NCBI GenBank assembly: GCA_963660435.1
Contig: CAVKYI010000030.1
Location: 1 to 26,700, forward strand
Source of the DNA: Hallerella sp963660435
Lineage (GTDB): Bacteria; Fibrobacterota; Fibrobacteria; Fibrobacterales; Fibrobacteraceae
Direction: 5' to 3'
Length of the DNA: 26,700 bases
The position numbers and the translations under genes were made by a program. Each line of letters opens with the position of its first letter. Positions within the stretch are counted from its first letter, which is position 1. Shown piece by piece: positions 23,764 to 26,700 of the stretch. The notes under the pieces were generated by a model. The model was given only the letters and a program-made list of their open reading frames with translations. It was not told the origin of the DNA and ran no database searches.

Positions 23764-26318
23764 TCAGGATTTTCCTTCAGGCAAGGTTGAGCATTCCACT
23801 TCTTTTTTTGAAGCGCTAGCAGCGAGTCGATATTGAGCCGTGCATGGCTGACATTGTTCTTGTCTTCATCATCCCAGGCATTTTGCATTTTCAACATTTT
23901 GCGGTATTTTTTTTCCATCACAGGCCAAAAAGTTTTCTTGACCATGTAGCATGAATTTTTCTCAGTCAATCGGTTGCTATTTACTGAAATTCTTTCTTCC
24001 CACTCGCCATTCCCTTTCAGAAGATAAATTTCTTCATGTCTATTTTCATGAGCGAGTAACCGTTCATCATCCGAATCGATAACTTTATGGATAGAATCTT
24101 TGGGTGTTTTCATGTACAAGTTAGCCACAATAATCGTTTTTGTCTGCGACACACAGTCAAAATGTACATTTTTAAGACCGAGTTCGGTTTTTGCCTCCAC
24201 ATACCCGCTAACCGTCTTGAAAGAAACGCTCCAATTTCCAAAGAATTCGCGGACCAATCTTCCTTTTCGATGCGCTTTCCTTGCGTAGAAAGCATTCCTT
24301 TTTCCAAAAACATTTCGGTGTTTTTGCATTCTCCCTAGAGCATCATACAGACCGACAACCGATTCGTCTAAAAGTTCTATCGAATCTTCCGACGTTTCCA
24401 GAGGCTCGTTTCGTTTAAAGAAGATTCCGTTTTCCGGGCAAACAAATTCATCGTCCGAATCCGGAGTCTCGATTTCACAAGGAACTTCCACCCACCACCA
24501 GGAATCCTGCACATTGTTGTTTATCCAACCATATTGAGCGCCACGGTCTGGATTCAAGGCGTAACATTTGCCATATTCCATATTGTCCAAGCCACCGGAA
24601 AAACAATCCTCGGGCAAATAGATGGCGGTAGGTCCACGCCTATTTTCATAGCAACCGGCAGAAGTCGTTTCAATAAGCGGAACGCTTCCATCACAGGGAA
24701 CTTCCACCCACCACCAGGAATCCTGCGCATTGTCGTTTATCCAACCATGTTGAATGCCTCGATCTGGATTTAGGGAATAGCACTTGGCAAACTCCATATT
24801 TTGCAGACCATCGCAAAAGACTTGATCCGGCGAATAAACTTGATTTTCTCCTGCGACAAACACCTCCGATTCAAAAGTGCCTTCATTTGACGAGGATGAC
24901 GCATCAATTTCCGCCGCAGAAGAGTTGTTTCCGCCCGATTCCGATCCGCTTGAAAGGTCGCCACCGCCCGTCCCCGAGGAGGAAGAGGACAAGTCCCACT
25001 CCGAATCGTCAAAACAACTCCTTATCGAATCGGCATAGGCTTTCAAGACGTAATCCGCATAAGCTCCCGTGTTGGGCAAAGCGCTGTAGCCGTCATTACC
25101 TACTGCCGTAAGATCCCACGCGACGCTGTCCACGCCACGAAAGCAACTCGTATTCAAGCCTAGTCCAATGCGACCCGTTGAATCTACGGCAATGCAAACA
25201 TTGCCCGAACCCGCAGAAACCGAAGAGCTTATGGAGCACCCTCCTTCACTAGAATTTCCTCCTTCGCAAATGTACTTTCCTCGCTTGAACGCAAAATAGT
25301 TCACGTTGTTTTCGCAATCCGATTCCGTGGCGAAACAATAGGAAACAGTTTCACTGACCGTGTACAAATACGGAATGTTCGTAATGATCGCAACATACGG
25401 AATCCGAGAATAGGTCCACCCATTTTTCTTGCGAGGATAGCAACTGAACTCGGTGTTTAGATCCGAATACGACCCTATCAGCGGAGGCTTGCTTGAAAAT
25501 TTTTCCGAAGTGGAAGGCGGTGAAGAAACCTGAAGGCAAGCGGTATTGTCCAATTGGTAAAAAGTATGAATGTACCCACCACTACAATCAAGCTTGGAAT
25601 AGCCGTAAGCCCCACTCTCGACACTTCCCGAAGGAATCCAAGAACTCCCCGATCCGCTTGAGGACAATCCGTCCTCTTCTCCGCTTCCGCCCGAGGAGCT
25701 TGACCCGTCAACCCCGTACGAGCTAGAGGAGCCTTCACCGCCCGCAGGCGAGCTAGAACCTTCGTCCCCCGAGCCCGAGGAGCCTTCCACCGAGGAAGAG
25801 CTCTCTTCCGTCCTACAGCCGTCTAGAGTGCTGTCGGTCGCTCCGCACACCTTCGGGAGCGCATTCATAGATCCACCCCATTCACCCAATGTATAGGAGC
25901 ATTGATAATCAGTCGTTTTGCATTGAGAGGCGCAACTTTCTTTAAATTCCGAAACTTCTTTTTTTAATTCTTCAGAAGTGCAAGTATTACAAGATACATC
26001 TACTTGCCAAACGCCATTAGTATCTTTAACAACAACACCATTTGCCCCCGTGCAAGTTTTTACTTTTACATAGTTTCCCAACCAAACAGAACCACCGCCA
26101 CCATACTCCAAGCATTGAGTTTTATATGCGTTCAGAGATTCTTGTACATTATCTTCAGAAGTTGTCCCAACACTAAAACAAGATATTACTGCAAATGAAG
26201 AATTTGCATTTAAAAGAAGCACAAAAAGGAATAGAAATAATTTACCGATCGGGCAATAAATCCAAAATTCCTTCCCCTGTCGGTTTTGGAGGGGCTCTAT
26301 CAGGAACAACACTTTCAC
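23760..26318 (-). CDS. Large serine-rich secreted protein with tandem Trp-rich repeats and HExxH domain
   Basis: 852 residues if read from the GTG at 26318, which has AAGG five bases upstream. That start lies inside the small lipoprotein gene 26242-26439. An ATT at 26261-26263, preceded by AAGGA at seven bases, would instead give a neat signal peptide (YCPIGKLFLFLFVLLLNANSSFA). In order from the GTG: a hydrophobic segment (about 26-43), a Cys-rich region (about 65-170), a Ser/Gly linker (171-232), a second Cys-containing region (245-440), another Ser linker (444-480), two repeats about 72 residues apart sharing CYxLNPDRG and DSWWWVEVPC, then a C-terminal domain (about 650-850) with HENRH (757-761). 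HENRH fits the HExxH pattern of zinc peptidases, perhaps DUF922-like. Ser linkers of this kind are common in Fibrobacter. A surface or cell-wall role is inferred. Confidence 0.8.
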   Translation of the reverse strand: MKVLFLIEPLQNRQGKEFWIYCPIGKLFLFLFVLLLNANSSFAVISCFSVGTTSEDNVQESLNAYKTQCLEYGGGGSVWLGNYVKVKTCTGANGVVVKDTNGVWQVDVSCNTCTSEELKKEVSEFKESCASQCKTTDYQCSYTLGEWGGSMNALPKVCGATDSTLDGCRTEESSSSVEGSSGSGDEGSSSPAGGEGSSSSYGVDGSSSSGGSGEEDGLSSSGSGSSWIPSGSVESGAYGYSKLDCSGGYIHTFYQLDNTACLQVSSPPSTSEKFSSKPPLIGSYSDLNTEFSCYPRKKNGWTYSRIPYVAIITNIPYLYTVSETVSYCFATESDCENNVNYFAFKRGKYICEGGNSSEGGCSISSSVSAGSGNVCIAVDSTGRIGLGLNTSCFRGVDSVAWDLTAVGNDGYSALPNTGAYADYVLKAYADSIRSCFDDSEWDLSSSSSGTGGGDLSSGSESGGNNSSAAEIDASSSSNEGTFESEVFVAGENQVYSPDQVFCDGLQNMEFAKCYSLNPDRGIQHGWINDNAQDSWWWVEVPCDGSVPLIETTSAGCYENRRGPTAIYLPEDCFSGGLDNMEYGKCYALNPDRGAQYGWINNNVQDSWWWVEVPCEIETPDSDDEFVCPENGIFFKRNEPLETSEDSIELLDESVVGLYDALGRMQKHRNVFGKRNAFYARKAHRKGRLVREFFGNWSVSFKTVSGYVEAKTELGLKNVHFDCVSQTKTIIVANLYMKTPKDSIHKVIDSDDERLLAHENRHEEIYLLKGNGEWEERISVNSNRLTEKNSCYMVKKTFWPVMEKKYRKMLKMQNAWDDEDKNNVSHARLNIDSLLALQKKKWNAQPCLKENPE
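24481..24593 (-). repeat. Direct repeat inside the large surface protein gene (unit 2)
   Basis: Encodes the second Trp-rich repeat (CYALNPDRG, DSWWWVEVPC). It aligns with 24697-24809 at an offset of 216 bases, exactly 72 codons. The codons for DSWWWVEVP are nearly identical between units while the rest has drifted, which points to duplication followed by selection on the Trp motif. Confidence 0.8.
24697..24809 (-). repeat. Direct repeat inside the large surface protein gene (unit 1)
   Basis: Encodes the first Trp-rich repeat (CYSLNPDRG, DSWWWVEVPC), in frame with unit 2 at 24481-24593. Confidence 0.8.
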
Positions 26319-26439
26319 CTTGCGCCTCCTTCCGTCCCGTTACCGAGGCTTCCCTTGGCGTCTCCGATCCCGTACAGGCCACAAGCAGGAACGACACGAG
26401 AATCGGCAAGAGCCGAACCATTTTCCTTTCCGTTTTCAT
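26242..26439 (-). CDS. Small lipoprotein
   Basis: 65 residues from the ATG at 26439, preceded by AAGGTGG. A second ATG at 26421 with GGAAAGGA close upstream would give 59. The N-terminus is basic (MKTERKMVRLLP), then hydrophobic, then the lipobox LVAC, followed by TGSETPREAS, a typical lipoprotein start. The mature part is short, polar and Pro-rich. It overlaps the putative GTG start of the large surface protein by 77 bases in another frame. This suggests either coupled translation or that the large protein starts further in. No family recognised. Confidence 0.6.
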   Translation of the reverse strand: MKTERKMVRLLPILVSFLLVACTGSETPREASVTGRKEAQGESVVPDRAPPKPTGEGILDLLPDR

Positions 26440-26674
26440 TTCGCCACCTTTTCTTTTGTTCCTTCAATCTACTCATTTCACGTTCCATGCGTTCCGACAC
26501 GAGGCGGAACGCACAGCAAAAGTCGTAGCATCCCGACTTTCGGCTCGCCGAATAAAAACAAGAACGACGTCCTAATCTAAATCCTCTGCACAATAAGCAA
26601 ATGGACCTAAACGGTCGATTAAGTGCTAGCCGGATGTTGCCAGTCAAAGCAAACTTGCAGTAAAAATTTTCCAT
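26315..26674 (-). CDS. Doubtful 119-codon frame over the inverted-repeat cluster
   Basis: Starts at an ATG at 26674 with GAGG seven bases upstream, but overlaps the small lipoprotein gene by 125 bases and has an odd composition rich in Cys, Arg and Phe. The stretch CCAFRLVSERMER faintly recalls the end of SUMF1/formylglycine-enzyme-like domains (GFRLV), but nothing else of that fold is present. It could be a repeat-derived frame or a decayed gene end. Confidence 0.25.
   Translation of the reverse strand: MENFYCKFALTGNIRLALNRPFRSICLLCRGFRLGRRSCFYSASRKSGCYDFCCAFRLVSERMEREMSRLKEQKKRWRNENGKENGSALADSRVVPACGLYGIGDAKGSLGNGTEGGAR
26488..26552. repeat. Cluster of three inverted repeats
   Basis: Three stems in a row: TGCGTTCCG/CGGAACGCA (26488-26513, 8-base loop), AAAGTCG/CGACTTT (26519-26540, 8-base loop) and TTCGGC/GCCGAA (26539-26552, 2-base centre). 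On the minus strand the middle one is followed by TTTT, but the stem is short for a terminator. It resembles REP/BIME-type intergenic elements, or a structured leader upstream of the lipoprotein-surface protein genes. Confidence 0.6.
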
Positions 26675-26700
26675 ACCATAACCTCAACAAGAAAAAGATA

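Noticed and set aside
1..26700. CRISPR arrays, insertion sequences, prophage or integrase genes
   Set aside because: No regularly spaced repeats, no transposase or integrase motifs and no attachment-site repeats were seen, including at the two tRNA genes.

Overview
The window looks like chromosomal DNA of a Fibrobacter-type bacterium (Fibrobacterota). This is an inference from style, not a database match. The signs are poly-serine linkers in a large secreted protein, many lipoproteins and Sec-exported proteins of no clear family, a secreted two-domain GH10 xylanase, and moderate GC that drops sharply in parts of the left end.

Layout. (1) 1-5034, minus strand: a decaying tandem array of a two-gene unit, lipoprotein then secreted GHSMG-type lipase. 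The lipase occurs as an N-terminal piece running off the left edge, a nearly full copy broken by a frameshift and shortened at its C-terminus, and an orphan C-terminal tail. The lipoprotein occurs as one intact copy and one copy with three frameshifts and a run of ten G. (2) 5295-6727: thyA, divergent from a DUF4416 gene. (3) 6730-16724, minus strand: a closely packed run that reads, in transcription order, M24 aminopeptidase-P-like peptidase, outer-membrane beta-barrel-like protein, two tandem giant MFS-PlsC-AMP-binding fusion proteins (LplT/Aas type lysophospholipid uptake and re-acylation), and a three-helix membrane protein with a pilin-like outer domain. (4) 16816-20370, plus strand: small lipoprotein, PhoH-family ATPase, and PgpH-type 7TM-HD phosphodiesterase, ended by a strong terminator shared with the convergent GH10 xylanase (20431-22104, minus). 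(5) 22276-22722, plus strand: a consensus promoter, a 61-residue membrane protein, tRNA-Val(UAC) starting on the base after its stop codon, tRNA-Asp(GUC), and a terminator. (6) 22726-26439, minus strand: small lipoprotein, 851-852-residue serine-rich surface protein with duplicated Trp-rich repeats and an HExxH-bearing C-terminal domain, and a Cys-rich secreted protein, all overlapping. Upstream of them (26488-26552) lies a cluster of three inverted repeats.

The housekeeping parts (thyA, phoH-pgpH, M24, tRNAs) are ordinary. The parts most likely to hold something undescribed are the lipase/lipoprotein array with its poly-G tract, the zero-spacing mRNA-tRNA operon, the duplicated tripartite acyltransferase, and the three-gene surface cassette at the right end. 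Many long open frames antisense to the GC-rich genes are shadows and were left out.
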